Shown piece after piece: positions 53,593 through 62,295 of a stretch of DNA of 64,000 bases (positions are counted from its first letter, which is position 1; the number at the start of each line of letters is the position of its first letter). Source of the stretch: a virus. Below the pieces are notes generated by a model, which worked only from the letters and a program-made list of their open reading frames with translations, made no database searches and had not been told where the DNA came from. The stretch lies in IMG/VR virus record IMGVR_UViG_3300008261_000032, positions 1 to 64,000 of that record. The stretch is one strand, 5' to 3'. A program made the position numbers and the translations under genes.

Positions 53593-54996
53593 TTATGCCT
53601 TAACTAATTCAAACTTACTTCTTGGAACCCATTCTTGCAATCCCTTATCAATATTTTCTATAAACAATTCACACATACGTTCTGCGGTAAATTGACCAGC
53701 TCCCAAAGCGTACTGACGCCCGAGCTCACCACGGCGCTTACGTTCTTCACGTGACATATTATAGACTTCCATCATACGGTCTGCTGCGTCTTCGAACGAG
53801 GCACGGTCGTCGAAGATATATGGAGTCAACGGTGACCCTTGTAATGAGCGATTCGATGGGAACATTGGGAATGCCCATTCCCCGTGCTTCTTGTACCGAC
53901 CATCGTGATTGCTACCCCATTCGTAGGTGAAATGCTTATCTGGATTAAGGTAGTTTCCTTCCTCGTCCATAAATCCACATTGGTCTTGTAATCCACCGGT
54001 CACGTTGACAATGATAGGAGTACCGGCCACAATACTTTCACACGTACCCAATCCGAATCCTTCGTTACTGGACATATTGATAGATACGTCGGCGATATTA
54101 TACAGATGGTTGAGGAATCCTGCTTCCACTCTATCAGCAGAGAATATAATATACTTCTGCACTTCAGGCGTCACATCCCGAATGACCGCTGGTAAATCCG
54201 TCCCGTTGTCATCCACGGGCTGTGTATGGAGAACTAAGCGTACTTTTTCACGTTGCTCTGGTGTGAGCTTCGACATAAATACCTTGAAGGCGTAGATGAT
54301 ATCCGATGTCTGCTTCCGGCGAATGTTCCGACTATTATAGAAGACAACATAATCGATTTCGGCTTCACCAAATAACTTCTTACGAGTTTCCAACATACCA
54401 GCGTCATCAACTGGAAGTGGGTGATACCGCTTGGTGTTAATGCCGTGTGGGATATAAGCAAGATGCCGCGGGTTCCGTGGTCCGAGTACTTGCTTGTTAA
54501 TATTATATGTCTGCTTACTAATTGAGAATAGTGAATCGCACGACATATAATACCCTTGATTGTACATAGGATATGGAAGGTCGTCCCAAATGTTGTAATA
54601 CATCAGCGGCATCTTTTGACGGAGTTCGTGTTCCATCTGGTAGAGCCAAATCCAATAGCGGGGGTCGGTGAAGTGCAGAATAGCATCTGGCTTTTCTGTT
54701 TCAATTAATGTGCGAATCAACCGACTATCACCATATCCGTTATATGGATAAATGCGAACATAGGGGTCATCTACTCCCACTTCACTCTTTAGTGCTTCTG
54801 AAAGGTCTAGGATTTTGCCGGCATCGGGATGGTTTACGCCTGCACCAACTTGTATCCAATTATACCGATGGCAAGTACCTTCGACTATTTCTCTTGACAT
54901 TACTCCTACGCCAGATGTAACCCGTAGGTCATCCGAGAGTAGGAGGATTTTCTTGCGTTCATTTTTTGGTAAATAACCTTGTCTCATATATTTCAT
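53593..54996 (-). CDS. GT4-type glycosyltransferase, 467 aa
   Basis: N-terminal LLLSDDLRVTSGVGVMSREI and C-terminal SSNEGFGLGTCESIVAGTPI, then VNVTGGLQDQCGF (E-x7-E site). It is the first enzyme of the operon by transcription order and starts 2 bases before the stop of the upstream ribbon-helix-helix gene. AAGGATG ribosome-binding site. Confidence 0.88.
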   Translation of the reverse strand: MKYMRQGYLPKNERKKILLLSDDLRVTSGVGVMSREIVEGTCHRYNWIQVGAGVNHPDAGKILDLSEALKSEVGVDDPYVRIYPYNGYGDSRLIRTLIETEKPDAILHFTDPRYWIWLYQMEHELRQKMPLMYYNIWDDLPYPMYNQGYYMSCDSLFSISKQTYNINKQVLGPRNPRHLAYIPHGINTKRYHPLPVDDAGMLETRKKLFGEAEIDYVVFYNSRNIRRKQTSDIIYAFKVFMSKLTPEQREKVRLVLHTQPVDDNGTDLPAVIRDVTPEVQKYIIFSADRVEAGFLNHLYNIADVSINMSSNEGFGLGTCESIVAGTPIIVNVTGGLQDQCGFMDEEGNYLNPDKHFTYEWGSNHDGRYKKHGEWAFPMFPSNRSLQGSPLTPYIFDDRASFEDAADRMMEVYNMSREERKRRGELGRQYALGAGQFTAERMCELFIENIDKGLQEWVPRSKFELVKA

Positions 54997-54998
54997 CC

Positions 54999-55166
54999 TT
55001 ATAAAGAAATACTGCCGCTCATACTAGATGATATCAGATTAACCCACAAGAATTCTGTTTGTGAGGAAATAAGCATCCCACGTTGACTACAGAACTGCTT
55101 AACGTGTTCGTAGATATCAGTCTTAACTTGAATGGTAGTATTTTTGTTGATTTTCTTTTTAGCCAT
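54999..55166 (-). CDS. Ribbon-helix-helix-like DNA-binding protein, 55 aa
   Basis: Basic start MAKKKINKNTTIQVKTDIYE followed by HVKQFCSQRGMLISSQTEFL. The strand-helix-turn-helix order is that of MetJ/Arc-type repressors and of small T4-like phage proteins. ATG 55166 has AAAGGTAATTGTT. It is the first gene of the glycosyltransferase operon and could autoregulate it (inference). Confidence 0.68.
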   Translation of the reverse strand: MAKKKINKNTTIQVKTDIYEHVKQFCSQRGMLISSQTEFLWVNLISSSMSGSISL

Positions 55167-55207
55167 AACAATTACCTTTCTATAGAATTCTATAGATAAG
55201 TATCATC

Positions 55208-55873
55208 TTAAACTGCCAAAAGCTCATTTATATTTACAATTCTATAATTTATACCCTGCACCCGTTTATGCATATGCCCAGAGTATATGTCAGTAGTACC
55301 CAATTTATGCCACAAATCCTCTATGATAAGTTGATTTGGGTCAGTCCAGTCAATGCTCACTTCAAAGTGTAACTTCCATAGCGGGTCAAAGTTTTGTTGG
55401 ATAACTGAATGTGGTGGACAATGAGTAAAAAACATATCAATCGTTTTCCCTTCAGCATTCTTCAATAAACGAGAAATCTGAGCTTCTGTGATATCCTCGT
55501 TTGCATCCCAATGCTGCCCATCACGAAGTAGCCAAGCCTTATTAATACTAGACGCCCCGCCCATCACGGCGACCGTTCTATGGTCTAACTCCATTACGGT
55601 ACCGCGTGGAATGTAAAACAAATTACGGTCATCCCATACTTGGGTTATGGTGTCACACTCTACCCAGCGTTGGCAATCGTCGTGATTCCCATCAATAAAA
55701 TAAATTGGAATATGTGCATCTTTTGTATTTTCACGGAACCACGCTTCGGTATCTGGGAACAACCCAAAGTCTCCAAGCTGAACAATAGAGGTAGCGTGTG
55801 CTTCTTTAGCGACTGCTATCGCTTCTTTTAATACTCCAGCATTCCCGTGAATATCGCCTAATAGTAAAATCAT
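55208..55873 (-). CDS. Metallophosphoesterase, 221 aa
   Basis: GDIHGN (6-11), QLGDFG (32-37), GNHDD (62-66), THCPPH and GHMH (~198) are the five metal-ligand motifs of the calcineurin-like family. Likely a phosphodiesterase or phosphatase; the substrate in phages is unknown. Four-base overlap (ATGA) with the gene upstream. Confidence 0.9.
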   Translation of the reverse strand: MILLLGDIHGNAGVLKEAIAVAKEAHATSIVQLGDFGLFPDTEAWFRENTKDAHIPIYFIDGNHDDCQRWVECDTITQVWDDRNLFYIPRGTVMELDHRTVAVMGGASSINKAWLLRDGQHWDANEDITEAQISRLLKNAEGKTIDMFFTHCPPHSVIQQNFDPLWKLHFEVSIDWTDPNQLIIEDLWHKLGTTDIYSGHMHKRVQGINYRIVNINELLAV

Positions 55874-56103
55874 TTGTCTACCATCTTTTTAAGTTTCTTT
55901 GCTTCAGTCTTAGTATACGAATCAACTGACCAATTATTATCGCTACAGTTAATTAATGTCCGCATGACTTCCAGTACGGTTTCCTTATCGTTCACGTTAA
56001 ATTCAATCGGACCCCACTCATCAGTATCAATCAGTATGAGCATTTTTCCGTTGAAGTCCAACCGTAGCGAATCTACACGTTCCAATTTCTTTTTACGGGG
56101 CAT
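55870..56103 (-). CDS. Hypothetical 77-aa protein
   Basis: Basic N-terminus (MPRKKKLERVDSLRLDFNGK) and a Lys-rich end. ATGA overlap with the metallophosphoesterase. No family recognised. Confidence 0.7.
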   Translation of the reverse strand: MPRKKKLERVDSLRLDFNGKMLILIDTDEWGPIEFNVNDKETVLEVMRTLINCSDNNWSVDSYTKTEAKKLKKMVDK

Positions 56104-56112
56104 ACTGTCTCC

Positions 56113-56268
56113 TTACTTACACGTAACTCTGTGACCCTTACACTTATGAACTACATATGGACGTATTGTATGACCGCAATATGGACATATACAATAACTT
56201 GGACCCATAATCCAACGGGTCAAAAATATTGCAAGTAATATTATTCCTATTGCGACAAAGATATCCAT
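56113..56268 (-). CDS. Membrane protein with zinc ribbon, 51 aa
   Basis: One membrane helix (MDIFVAIGIILLAIFLTRWI) is followed by CICPYCGHTIRPYVVHKCKG and HRVTCK, six Cys with a CxxC...C...C site. The gene lies between 55870 and 56270, linked by short spacing. Function unknown. Confidence 0.68.
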   Translation of the reverse strand: MDIFVAIGIILLAIFLTRWIMGPSYCICPYCGHTIRPYVVHKCKGHRVTCK

Positions 56269-56269
56269 C

Positions 56270-56539
56270 TTATCCCCCGAGGAAGGTTGCCGAAATCCAA
56301 ATCCCTACATAACTTCCGACCACCGACCCAAGTGCATATCCTGCCCATTGGTGGAATTGGTCTTGTCCGTGTGCAATCTTACGAATCACAAAGAACTGAA
56401 TAGAAGCGATTAAGAAATCACTTACTGCCGCTGTGTGGTAATGGGTATCGGCAACAGCACGAAAGTTAATACACCAGATAGAATAACTCAATATCTGGAT
56501 AAAGAACAGTACTGATGCTTCCTTTAACTTCTTCATCAT
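56270..56539 (-). CDS. Small polytopic membrane protein, 89 aa
   Basis: Helices at ~7-30 (SVLFFIQILSYSIWCINF) and ~60-88 (AGYALGSVVGSYVGIWISATF), with an internal hydrophobic segment (DFLIASIQFFVI). Overlaps the next gene by 4 bases. Confidence 0.72.
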   Translation of the reverse strand: MMKKLKEASVLFFIQILSYSIWCINFRAVADTHYHTAAVSDFLIASIQFFVIRKIAHGQDQFHQWAGYALGSVVGSYVGIWISATFLGG

Positions 56540-56934
56540 ATCATAACCTCAAACATTTCATGTAATGCGTCAACCTTCACAGAGGTATACTTCGCAAGTA
56601 AGACCAACTCTTTTGCCGCAAAGTTCTTATCGTGGTCATCATATCCAATCGCATGAACCAACTCATGTATGAGAGTCAAGATGTCCCGTTGGGTTGGGGC
56701 AAGTTCTAATATCTCCCCATCACACCAACTATACTTCTGCAACCCCTTACCGAATCGGATAAGAGGTATTTCCTTTTTAATCTTCTCCGCCTTCCAAATC
56801 TTCTTGGCATATCGTACCAGATAACCCAATGACCGTTGCTTCGTGATATACGCAAAACGGCGGTCATGGTACATATCTGTTTCAAGTTGATACACTCGAC
56901 GGGTATCAATCATTTGCTTATAACGTTTCTTCAC
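56536..56934 (-). CDS. SprT-like zinc protease, 132 aa
   Basis: GTG 56934 follows AAGGAG and overlaps the stop of the methylase (GTGA). TLIHELVHAIGYDDHDKNFA has HExxH (His/Glu/His) and a later His, fitting a small SprT-type metallopeptidase. A DNA-protein crosslink repair or capsid role is possible. Confidence 0.78.
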   Translation of the reverse strand: MKKRYKQMIDTRRVYQLETDMYHDRRFAYITKQRSLGYLVRYAKKIWKAEKIKKEIPLIRFGKGLQKYSWCDGEILELAPTQRDILTLIHELVHAIGYDDHDKNFAAKELVLLAKYTSVKVDALHEMFEVMI

Positions 56935-57542
56935 AGATACATCTCCTTGACATAATCCCACACGATGATGTTCATCGCGGCACTCACATTGAACGACCTG
57001 AGAACACCACGTTGCGGAATGGACATCTTGTAGAAGTGCGGATTCTCTGCAACGGCGATAGGTAATCCGTGACTTTCTGAACCGAAGATAAACAACGGAT
57101 TTTCCAGTTCTTCCTTGTACAATAGACGAGCCTTATGTGACCCAATCTCTGTACCACCGTGTTCACACAATACGACACTATTCCACTTCAACAGATATTC
57201 CAACCGTTCGTTGATTGATTCGTCAGCGTGTATCGGGTCATCAAAATTATATTGGACGATATTAATGTATTTCTCGGCACCTACGGTAGACCGCTTATCA
57301 AATTTCTTTCGCCCAAAGATATAAAAGTTTTCTGCACCTAAAAGACACGCCGAACGAATCATCATTCCGATATTCAGTTCCCCCGTGATATTGATACATC
57401 CCACGGAAAACCTGCGTTGCTCACTCATCGTGATGGCAACATTCTGTTCAACTGTATTGTTCTTGTACTCATCCCGCACATTGTAATGGTTACTAGCCGT
57501 ATTAGCGATAATCTTGCTATAGTTCACCATCGGGTTTTCCAT
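56931..57542 (-). CDS. SpoU-family RNA 2'-O-methyltransferase, 203 aa
   Basis: ATG 57542 (MENPMVNYSKIIANTASNHY). GELNIGMMIRSACLLGAE, FIFGSESHGLP and SIPQRGVLRSFNVSAAMNI are the three SPOUT/TrmH motifs. Likely methylates tRNA or rRNA ribose. Such enzymes in phages may protect tRNAs encoded by the phage (inference). Confidence 0.88.
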   Translation of the reverse strand: MENPMVNYSKIIANTASNHYNVRDEYKNNTVEQNVAITMSEQRRFSVGCINITGELNIGMMIRSACLLGAENFYIFGRKKFDKRSTVGAEKYINIVQYNFDDPIHADESINERLEYLLKWNSVVLCEHGGTEIGSHKARLLYKEELENPLFIFGSESHGLPIAVAENPHFYKMSIPQRGVLRSFNVSAAMNIIVWDYVKEMYL

Positions 57543-57543
57543 T

Positions 57544-58413
57544 TTACACCCCGTACTTGCAAAGGTCTTTACGTTCACGGAATACACAATACTTACAGGC
57601 ACTCTTACTTGCCTTATGTTTAATCGTATCAGTCTTATACTGACCAGACTCGTTGAAACAATCTGTCAAGAAATTCTCAAAGTCTGTCCATGCCCGATTG
57701 ATTGACGGCTTTCCGTGCGGCGGTTCGAACGGACTGACACGCGGAATCGGATACGGAGAATTCTCAGAAATGGTACGCTTCAGAATAATATACTCAACCC
57801 GAACCGATTCTAGCGGTACGTTGAAATGCTCAGAGATAAACTTCTTGTAGAGAAGCAACTGACTAATCTTAGTCTTGTCGGACTTCTGTGCCTGCGTCCA
57901 CCCGGCACGGCTGGTCTTTAAATCATAAAGAGTAATGAGTCCTGTCCGTTCGTTCTTCGTAACGATGTCTACGAACCCCACATACTTCACGCCGGGACGA
58001 ACCTCTACATCAATCGGATATTCGATGCCAACAAGCGTGGTATTCTGATTCGGGAACAGCTTCTTCTGATTCGCCTGAACATACGACAAAATCTGTGTGC
58101 CTTGGTGGTAGAACTCTTCTAATGTTGGGCGGTCACACGGAAACACCTTGACCCCATCAACTTCCTTGACGGCTTCCTTGAAAAGCGCATGAAACTTAAT
58201 CTTTAGATTGTCATCAAGGTCTATACCGTTTGCAAATGATTCACTCTTGTTGAAAAGAATGTCTAGCCACTCTTGAATGACTTCGTGCATGGCGGTACCA
58301 AAAATGGTATGGATGGAGGAATCATCAATCTTGTGACCCTCGACATACTTCAAGCGCCAAGACTCTGGGCAATTTGCCCAAGTTGTATACTGACTATACG
58401 ATACTTTGTTCAT
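57544..58413 (-). CDS. Cas4/RecB-like exonuclease with FeS cluster, 289 aa
   Basis: ATG 58413 with AAGGTT upstream. SYSQYTTWANCP begins with the first Cys (C15); GTAMHEVIQEW (His), YVGFVDIVT (D149), LYDLKTS (D164, K166) make the PD-(D/E)xK core; CKYCVFRERKDLC (C273, C276, C285) complete a four-Cys iron-sulfur site. The protein acts on DNA ends. Overlaps the SpoU start. Confidence 0.88.
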   Translation of the reverse strand: MNKVSYSQYTTWANCPESWRLKYVEGHKIDDSSIHTIFGTAMHEVIQEWLDILFNKSESFANGIDLDDNLKIKFHALFKEAVKEVDGVKVFPCDRPTLEEFYHQGTQILSYVQANQKKLFPNQNTTLVGIEYPIDVEVRPGVKYVGFVDIVTKNERTGLITLYDLKTSRAGWTQAQKSDKTKISQLLLYKKFISEHFNVPLESVRVEYIILKRTISENSPYPIPRVSPFEPPHGKPSINRAWTDFENFLTDCFNESGQYKTDTIKHKASKSACKYCVFRERKDLCKYGV

Positions 58414-58441
58414 AAATAACCTTTGGATAATAGACACATGA

Positions 58442-58470
58442 AATATACTCAAATGAGGCGTAAAAGTCAA
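58442..58470 (-). promoter_or_regulatory. Sigma70 promoter for the exonuclease operon
   Basis: Minus strand TTGACT (58470-58465), 17-bp spacer, TATATT (58447-58442). The -35 overlaps the end of a GACCCC-GAAA-GGGGTC hairpin, which probably terminates the gene upstream. Confidence 0.72.
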
Positions 58471-58488
58471 GACCCCTTTCGGGGTCTA
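58470..58488 (-). terminator. Hairpin terminator overlapping a promoter
   Basis: Minus strand GACCCC-GAAA-GGGGTC followed by TTGACTTTT, after the zinc-ribbon gene stop at 58502. The T-tract is also the -35 region. Confidence 0.6.
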
Positions 58489-58501
58489 TTATAAACTATT
58501 A

Positions 58502-58831
58502 TTACTGTTCTACTGGTGTCCAATCGCCTCTGTGCTCTTCGCATCGGGTCTGATACCACGTTCCCTTCTTCACCAATCCCGCAGGAGAACCACATTGTTC
58601 ACAAATCTCTAAACTCTTTCGTCCCACTTCGGTAATAACATCTTCTATTTCACGGACGTAATATTCAGTATATATACGAAGGCCACCCCATTTTTCCTTT
58701 ACTTGGATAATTCCTACAGGAACCCCCAACCCAACCTTTGCATTATAAACACGACGAACAAGAGACTCCCATCCCTTGCCTACACGGGCGATTGCATCTT
58801 CTTCGGTGAGGTATTTAACTAATGGCTTCAT
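58502..58831 (-). CDS. Zinc-ribbon protein, 109 aa, paralogue of 10815-11195
   Basis: Same layout as 10815: GWESLVRRVYNAKV helix, hydrophobic strands (GIIQVKEKWGGLRIYTEYY), helix, then CEQCGSPAGLVKKGTWYQTR with a following CEEH. Overlaps the next gene by 17 bases. Confidence 0.78.
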   Translation of the reverse strand: MKPLVKYLTEEDAIARVGKGWESLVRRVYNAKVGLGVPVGIIQVKEKWGGLRIYTEYYVREIEDVITEVGRKSLEICEQCGSPAGLVKKGTWYQTRCEEHRGDWTPVEQ

Positions 58832-59039
58832 TTTTGGTTACCCATGCGGTGAATTCTGTTTCTAATGTGGAAATTCTATTGTTTAAATCTTCTTCGGATT
58901 GTAAATTAGCAAGATGGTCATAGATTGCCTTGTCTCCATCTTGTATCGTAAGATGAATAGAGTTTGGTGCATCTTGTAACAATACATACCGATAACCTTT
59001 AGATGTTTTTTCTACTTTACGATTTCTATAAAGGTTCAC
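58815..59039 (-). CDS. Hypothetical 74-aa protein
   Basis: GTG 59039 is chosen because AGGTTCACG lies just upstream; an ATG frame start would extend into the previous gene without a site. Begins VNLYRNRKVEKTSKGYRYVL. Acidic C-terminus. Unknown. Confidence 0.62.
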   Translation of the reverse strand: MNLYRNRKVEKTSKGYRYVLLQDAPNSIHLTIQDGDKAIYDHLANLQSEEDLNNRISTLETEFTAWVTKNEAIS

Positions 59040-59259
59040 CGTGAACCTCGTATGATGAGGTGTTGGGTAATCCGCTATATTCACAGTTATCAACTATATC
59101 TCTGAGTCGATTAATTTCTTGTTGAATTTCGTGTAATGATTCTGATATACGAGCTTGTGCTTTTTCTGGTGTGTTTCCAAATGTTTGTTCCCAATTGCTC
59201 TTATATGTCTCAGCGTCCACGCTCAGCGGGCGTGGGCTATCACCTTTTCCGTTACTCAT
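59026..59259 (-). CDS. Conserved small phage protein, 77 aa
   Basis: MSNGKGDSPRPLSVDAETYK, then a NWEQTFG motif, is a signature I recognise from many phages with unknown function. ATGA overlap with dCMP deaminase (stop at 59256). Confidence 0.78.
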   Translation of the reverse strand: MSNGKGDSPRPLSVDAETYKSNWEQTFGNTPEKAQARISESLHEIQQEINRLRDIVDNCEYSGLPNTSSYEVHGEPL

Positions 59260-59774
59260 TGTAGTTCACCAATATTAATAAAAGGTTTTATTTCACCATA
59301 ATAATGAACGGTGCACTTTGCTTCTTGTAACATCTGTATACTACGTTGGGTATGTTCGTTCCAGTGGTCACCCTTTGCCCCTTCACCACGTTCACAGAAT
59401 ATAATCTTGATTCCAGAATTGATAATCGCACGAGTGCAATCAACGCATGGAATGTCACACGTTAGGAATAAAATACAACGGTCGGTTGATACACCAATAC
59501 GAGCGGCGTTGATAATTGCATTTCGCTCAGCATGTTCCATCCAATAATATTTCTCTGGACGTTCCTGCCGTTCTTCACGGAAATCTTCAATCCCACGTGG
59601 AAATGAATTGTATCCCGTAGAACGGATTTCATTATTGGAACCGACAATAACCGCACCAATCTGGGTAGTCTTATCCTTCGACTTCAGTTTAACTGTATGT
59701 GCGATTTTTCGGAAGTATTCTGCCCAAGTCAATTTAACCATAGTAACCATTCTCTCTGCTGTTGCTACTGTCAT
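59256..59774 (-). CDS. dcd: dCMP deaminase, 172 aa
   Basis: HAERN (81-85) with the catalytic Glu83, and PCVDC (109-113) zinc ligands C110/C113. The enzyme turns dCMP into dUMP for thymidylate synthesis by ThyX. Start ATG 59774 overlaps the stop of the clamp-loader gene (ATGA); an internal ATG near 59738 (MVKLTWAEY) is possible. Confidence 0.93.
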   Translation of the reverse strand: MTVATAERMVTMVKLTWAEYFRKIAHTVKLKSKDKTTQIGAVIVGSNNEIRSTGYNSFPRGIEDFREERQERPEKYYWMEHAERNAIINAARIGVSTDRCILFLTCDIPCVDCTRAIINSGIKIIFCERGEGAKGDHWNEHTQRSIQMLQEAKCTVHYYGEIKPFINIGELQ

Positions 59775-60202
59775 AGCTTAGCTTTCTTTAGTGTTTTGTT
59801 ATCGATTCCATACCCCTCACATAAACTCCGAAGGGCGTCCTTATGTTCCCCATAATAAATATCCAAATACATCATCGCTTCACTTTCAGACACAGTAAAA
59901 TGCTTCGCAACCAGTGTGACTAACCAACCTTCATACTTGGTTTCATTCTTTGACTTTACATATTTGTTATATTGCTTACCGCGAGGAATCGTGGTCGCAA
60001 AGAATAAATAGTGAACATCGGACGGTAGATTGTACTTTTGAATCTCATTGACCAGCGGGAGCTGATGAATGTTCATACTGAGGAATCGATTGACCATATA
60101 GTTACTATAGGTCCGCTTCTCCCCGTCATCCAATCCAGAGAAATAATTTTTCTTCTGGGATTGATAGATTTCATTAATATGGTCAAATAGAGTCTTCGCC
60201 AT
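59771..60202 (-). CDS. 62: Clamp-loader small subunit (T4 gp62-like), 143 aa
   Basis: Second ATG at 60202 (MAKTLFDHINEIY) is used because AGGAGG lies 6 bases upstream. YSNYMVNRFLSMN, HYLFFATTIPRGKQYNKYVK and LVAKHFTVSESEAMMYLD follow the order of T4 gp62 (YSKFMVEN, NYLMAAVPRGKRYGKW, LLAKRYQVNTNDAI). With gp44 it loads the sliding clamp. Short relative to T4 (187). Confidence 0.82.
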   Translation of the reverse strand: MAKTLFDHINEIYQSQKKNYFSGLDDGEKRTYSNYMVNRFLSMNIHQLPLVNEIQKYNLPSDVHYLFFATTIPRGKQYNKYVKSKNETKYEGWLVTLVAKHFTVSESEAMMYLDIYYGEHKDALRSLCEGYGIDNKTLKKAKL

Positions 60203-61028
60203 CTTCATCCTCCTGCATTACAATCTGTTTGTTTGACCAGCCATTGTCAACCCCTTGCAGGATTTCAATGCGTTCGACTTGACCATCCTTTACGTGAACC
60301 TTCTGAATCAGTTGGGTATACGGCTTGATTTCAGAATACCCGAATACGGGAATCTTCAATTCCTTTATCATCCGCTTCCGTTCCTTCTTTCCACAGAGGA
60401 AATAGATATACCGATGCTTTGCGGTTTCCTCTTTTCTGTAGAAGGTTTGACCAATTGTCTTTGCCAGATTATCCACCGACTTGTTTCCCCAACGGGCTCC
60501 AACGGTTCTGCTGTGAGTCCAGAGGTCATCTTCATTGATTCGGATACTGAAATCTGGCATCAACTTCGAATACCCACAACCTTGATATAACCAATTCGTT
60601 GCCCGATAAATCCCGCCGGTATGTGCTTGTTCGGGGTCAGCATAACTGACCAAGACTTTCACCTTGGGGTCATGCTTCTTCATCCACTCAAACGATTTGG
60701 AAATCACAAAACTTTCCAGATTCTTTCCATATCCGTCCAAGCACACCAAGCGGGTCAATTCTAGCACTTCGTCAAGTTCCAATCCATCCACAATACTATC
60801 CACCGTTCTATTGCTGACGGGATGCCCATAGGTCATACACCCAATGAGCTTCTCGTTCGCACCAGCAAAGAATATATGTTCGGCATCTTCCACATAAAAT
60901 ACCCCAAGGGCATATCGGGTGGAACTGAACTTATGTGTATAGTGATGAGTCTGAATGAAATCTCGTGCCACGGATTTCGATATTTCTCGCACCGTGACAC
61001 GGGAAGTCTCAACGAAGGTTGTTTCCAT
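60183..61028 (-). CDS. Mom-like DNA-modification / GNAT-fold protein, 281 aa
   Basis: DFIQTHHYTHKFSSTRYALG, LIGCMTYGHPVS, VLELTRLVCLDGYGKN, LVSYADPEQAHTGGIYRATN and WLYQGCG match the family around Mu Mom (acetyltransferase-like; adds a modification to adenine). It could modify phage DNA against host restriction; the assignment is from motif order only. ATG 61028 overlaps the upstream stop (TAATG); C-terminus acidic. Confidence 0.68.
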   Translation of the reverse strand: METTFVETSRVTVREISKSVARDFIQTHHYTHKFSSTRYALGVFYVEDAEHIFFAGANEKLIGCMTYGHPVSNRTVDSIVDGLELDEVLELTRLVCLDGYGKNLESFVISKSFEWMKKHDPKVKVLVSYADPEQAHTGGIYRATNWLYQGCGYSKLMPDFSIRINEDDLWTHSRTVGARWGNKSVDNLAKTIGQTFYRKEETAKHRYIYFLCGKKERKRMIKELKIPVFGYSEIKPYTQLIQKVHVKDGQVERIEILQGVDNGWSNKQIVMQEDEDGEDSI

Positions 61029-61357
61029 TAGTCCTCTAATACGAGCTTCGGACGAGTGGGCTCTGGTTCAGCCGCTTCTGTACGAGTCGCTTCGGTCGGC
61101 TCTTCTGCGCCGGCCGGAGTCACCGGACGGAACATCTTGTTCACATATCCACATGCTACGCAAGAAAATGTCGGAATAGGAACAATTCCTTCCTTACCGT
61201 TTGGTGAGACGAGAGCGGATACCTTCTTCATCAAGAGAACTTCTTGGAAAGTCAGATTACCGCAATTCTCACAGACAATATCGGTAGCCAATGAAAGGTC
61301 AGGTGCCTGCTGATTACGCATCTGGCGCGGGTCGGGCGGGATAAACTTACTGGTCAT
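61028..61357 (-). CDS. Zinc-ribbon protein, 109 aa
   Basis: CENCGNLTFQEV and CVACGYVNKM give a CxxC...CxxC ribbon (~29-70); the last ~35 residues are Glu/Thr/Pro-rich. It lies between the two clamp-loader genes and the Mom-like gene. Unknown. Confidence 0.74.
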   Translation of the reverse strand: MTSKFIPPDPRQMRNQQAPDLSLATDIVCENCGNLTFQEVLLMKKVSALVSPNGKEGIVPIPTFSCVACGYVNKMFRPVTPAGAEEPTEATRTEAAEPEPTRPKLVLED

Positions 61358-61366
61358 AATTTCCTC

Positions 61367-62281
61367 TTAGTGCATTAAAATGTTATACATCGTTGCCATA
61401 AAATTAATTTCTTTATCTACTACAAATGCGTCACGATATTGACCTTCTGCGAGAGCGAGAATCGTCTGTGGGATTCGGTCGGACGCATACTCTTGAACCT
61501 TATCATAAAGCAACCGATACAGCTCAGTAAAGTCACGAATCCCAGCGTCAGTCACAATCTGACGAATCTCATTCATCTTACTAGCGGATGGTTGATTACT
61601 GGTCAAAGTATCCAAAATCTTCAACTTACTATCTCCAGCGATAACTTCGTGAACATTGATGACCAGCTTCCCATCACGGGTCTGTAACTGGGCGGTACCA
61701 ATAATCCGACGAATATCGGGATAATATGCATTAACCAACGTAGCAATCGCCTGCTTCTCGAATGTCACCTGCTCCTTCGTCAAGATGTGAGTGAGATGTA
61801 CCGCCACATCTTTCTTCGACGGTGGAATCAATGCCGAGGTCTGACACCGACTGATAATCGCAGGAATAATACGTTCCACATAATTACAAGTCAGCACAAA
61901 CCTTGTACGGTGACTGAACACTTCCATCATATTACGAAGTGCGGCCTGAGCGTCTGGTGTCAGATAATCGGCCTCATCCAAGAATACAATCTTCAACGGA
62001 GCAAACCCCGATGTGGACGCAAAGTTCTTAATCTTTTCCCGAATCACATCAATACCACGCTCATCAGAAGCGTTGATACTGAGCGAATCACACTCAATAT
62101 TCTTTAATAAAATCTTGGCAGCGGTGGTCTTACCCGTACCCGCAGTTCCATAGAATAAAAGATGCGGGATATCCTGCTTGGAAATATAATCAGCCAACTT
62201 CGCCTTTAGGGCATCGTTCCCAATATAGTTTTCCAATGTGTTCGGGCGATACTTCTCAATCCACAACGTGTTTTCTGTCAT
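61367..62281 (-). CDS. 44: Clamp-loader large subunit (T4 gp44-like), 304 aa
   Basis: Walker A GTAGTGKT (45-52), Walker B LDEAD (101-105), arginine-finger-like SRCQ (144-147) and ATP sensor regions define an RFC-like AAA+ subunit. Length and LWIEKYRPNTLENYIG start match T4 gp44. Opens the sliding clamp during replication. Confidence 0.95.
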   Translation of the reverse strand: MTENTLWIEKYRPNTLENYIGNDALKAKLADYISKQDIPHLLFYGTAGTGKTTAAKILLKNIECDSLSINASDERGIDVIREKIKNFASTSGFAPLKIVFLDEADYLTPDAQAALRNMMEVFSHRTRFVLTCNYVERIIPAIISRCQTSALIPPSKKDVAVHLTHILTKEQVTFEKQAIATLVNAYYPDIRRIIGTAQLQTRDGKLVINVHEVIAGDSKLKILDTLTSNQPSASKMNEIRQIVTDAGIRDFTELYRLLYDKVQEYASDRIPQTILALAEGQYRDAFVVDKEINFMATMYNILMH

Positions 62282-62295
62282 AGAATATTCCTATT

